This document shows positions 62,556-64,000 of a DNA stretch of 64,000 bases, in pieces. A model generated the notes under the pieces. That model was not told the origin of the DNA. It did not search any database and was given only the letters and a program-made list of their open reading frames with translations. How positions within the stretch are numbered: position 1 is the first letter of the stretch; every line of letters begins with the position of its first letter. The stretch is from the NCBI GenBank assembly GCA_964017065.1, contig OZ024789.1:9793271-9857270 (forward strand), given 5' to 3'. This DNA is from Haliclona indistincta (Eukaryota; Porifera; Demospongiae; Haplosclerida; Chalinidae). Both the position numbers and the translations under genes were made by a program.

Positions 62556-64000
62556 TCACTCTATTATTAGACTCACCTCTATCTCATCAGCTAGCTGGAT
62601 CTCTCCAATCTCTCTGAGTGCTGTTTGTAGCACCGCCCATGAAGGGACTCCCTTCTTTGACACATTGTCTTGTTGCTGTAACCACGCCGCTATCATCTCC
62701 ATTACACATCTATCTGTCTTTCTGCCCTGATCTTCTTCTATCTTCTTCAGAGTAGGGTAAAGGAGACCTAGCTCTAGACCGAGAGAGAACCAGTCTATCA
62801 CGTTTTTCAAAGCTCCCTTGACATAAACTAAGTCATCAATACCTGTATAGAGGAGTACCACTACTGTCATGACTTGTGTACATGTGTGTGACTCACTGAG
62901 GGTAGTACTATCACTACTAGTAGCTGTGAGTGATGGATCTTCACTTGGTAGATCCTCCTCCTTTAGCTCACCCACCTCCTGCAGTACACACAAAGAAATG
63001 CATAATCACACAGCTACACTGCAGCTCACCAGAGGGTTCTTGCCGCCAAAGATACTCAACCCATCCATTAGCTCTCGAAGTTCTTTGAACACTTGTGGAG
63101 TGGATATGTTGAAATGTTTTCGTATCTCTCGTAGGAGTGTCTCGACAGTCCAGACGACAGTCCATGCTAAGGTAACCGGCAAACTCCTGCTTCTTTATTC
63201 TTCTAGCTGCCATTGCTTGTATTAGTGAGCTCTTTTCTTTCTCTTTGTCTGATGCGGACTCGATAAGATCTGAATGACTACCTATGATTGCCACATGTGA
63301 CGACAGTCCATGCTAAGGTAACCGGCAAACTCCTGCTTCTTTATTCTTCTAGCTGCCATTGCTTGTATTAGTGAGCTCTTTTCTTTCTCTTTGTCTGATG
63401 CGGACTCGATAAGATCTGAATGACTACCTATGATTGCCACATGTGATCTTATAGCTACACTACAGCAAGCATTGTTGATGAAGCTTAGCCAGTAATGGAG
63501 TGACTGACAGATACTCTCGTTGCTCTTACTCAGGTCTACTAGACACAGAAACATAACAGCTGACTTCTGCATCACATGCTCCAGTACGGCAGCATGACTG
63601 GAGTAGTATTCTTGCTGACCGGCAAAGTCATACACGACAAAGTTACCAAGTTCGCTCTGGATGTGGTGTGGAACGATCCCTGCTGTGAAGCATTGAACAT
63701 CAGCGACACACTCTATAGCTGTGGAACTATGTGTAGCTAGGCAGACGATGAGTTCAGTTAAGGAAGTTTTACCAGCTCCACTGTCTCCTGTGAGGATCAG
63801 TTTAGTGAATGTGTGTACTGGGTAGGCTGTGCTGCACTCTACGAATGGTTCAAATAGTCTGATGATTTCGAAATTATTTGTATTTTGTAATGCAGTGCGT
63901 CCAGATTCGTCTTTTGCCAGTGGATTAACTCGTCCAGTTGAAAGGAGACGTTGTACAGTGTTAGTATGATGATTTATACAAGCATAGTGAAGTGGTGTCC
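62556..64000 (-). pseudogene. Gene D: fourth ANK-ROC-death domain copy, COR deleted, runs off the right edge
   Basis: The last ankyrin repeats and an intact Walker A (with uninterrupted TTAA at 63758-63761) enter from the edge. The ROC part is open through DFAGQ and GSHSD. A 146-bp segment is then duplicated in tandem (63155-63300 and 63301-63446), which shifts frame. Directly after it nearly the whole COR region is missing, about 1.4 kb relative to gene B; the sequence resumes at the final COR exon portion (TLLREIRKHFN). The splice donor (63029), the 51-bp intron and the death-domain exon (62978-62556) are intact. I infer a pseudogene. Confidence 0.85.
63155..63446. repeat. 146-bp tandem duplication inside gene D
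   Basis: The segment beginning CGACAGTCCATGC and ending CACATGTGA occurs twice, end to end and apparently identical. It encodes the region around the ROC G4 motif. The first copy abuts the COR deletion point, so duplication and deletion probably arose together. Confidence 0.92.

Overview
The window is eukaryotic and almost certainly animal. Coding sequence is split by short introns with GT-AG signals (51 bp in three paralogous genes). It holds ANK-ROC-COR-death-domain proteins, fragments of a synaptophysin-like membrane protein and of 10-formyltetrahydrofolate dehydrogenase, a Ty3/Gypsy retrotransposon, a decayed LINE and several short inverted-repeat elements. The compact introns and the local expansion of ANK/ROCO/death-domain genes suggest a sponge or another early-branching invertebrate. 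That placement is inference.

Region 1 (1-43254) is one giant tandem array that runs off the left edge. Its unit is 729 bp, with a 587-bp short form. Each unit carries a 599-bp core bounded by inverted TTAACCCTTTAA ends plus a 130-bp spacer. The window holds 55 cores. A diverged single copy of the core lies at 52264-52784 with the same ends, so the satellite is an amplified TTAA-target inverted-repeat (MITE-like) element. Core 25 is split by a 4487-bp Ty3/Gypsy element (16710-21196) with identical 214-bp LTRs, a 5-bp target duplication and an intact Gag-Pol frame. Units left of it are a mix of 729 and 587 bp; units right of it are all 729 bp.

The array ends at a TTAA inside the coding sequence of an ANK-ROC gene (gene A, minus strand), just after the Walker A lysine codon. 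Paralogues B, C and D keep that TTAA uninterrupted. The array therefore sits in a ROCO gene, which stops in the element's terminal repeat after about 475 residues.

Region 2 (43255-64000) is a set of about 7-kb duplicated blocks, genes on the minus strand. The transcriptional order is 10-formyl-THF dehydrogenase fragments, synaptophysin-like exons, then ANK-ROC-COR plus a death-domain exon. Block 1 holds gene A. Block 2 holds gene B, the only apparently intact gene, about 1015 residues after one splice. Block 3 holds gene C, with several frameshifts including one in Walker A. Block 4 is cut by the right edge and holds gene D, whose COR part is deleted and whose ROC part has a 146-bp tandem duplication. 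The synaptophysin-like and dehydrogenase pieces also carry frameshifts. Long GA, GGGA and ACAG tracts and small elements fill the introns and gaps.
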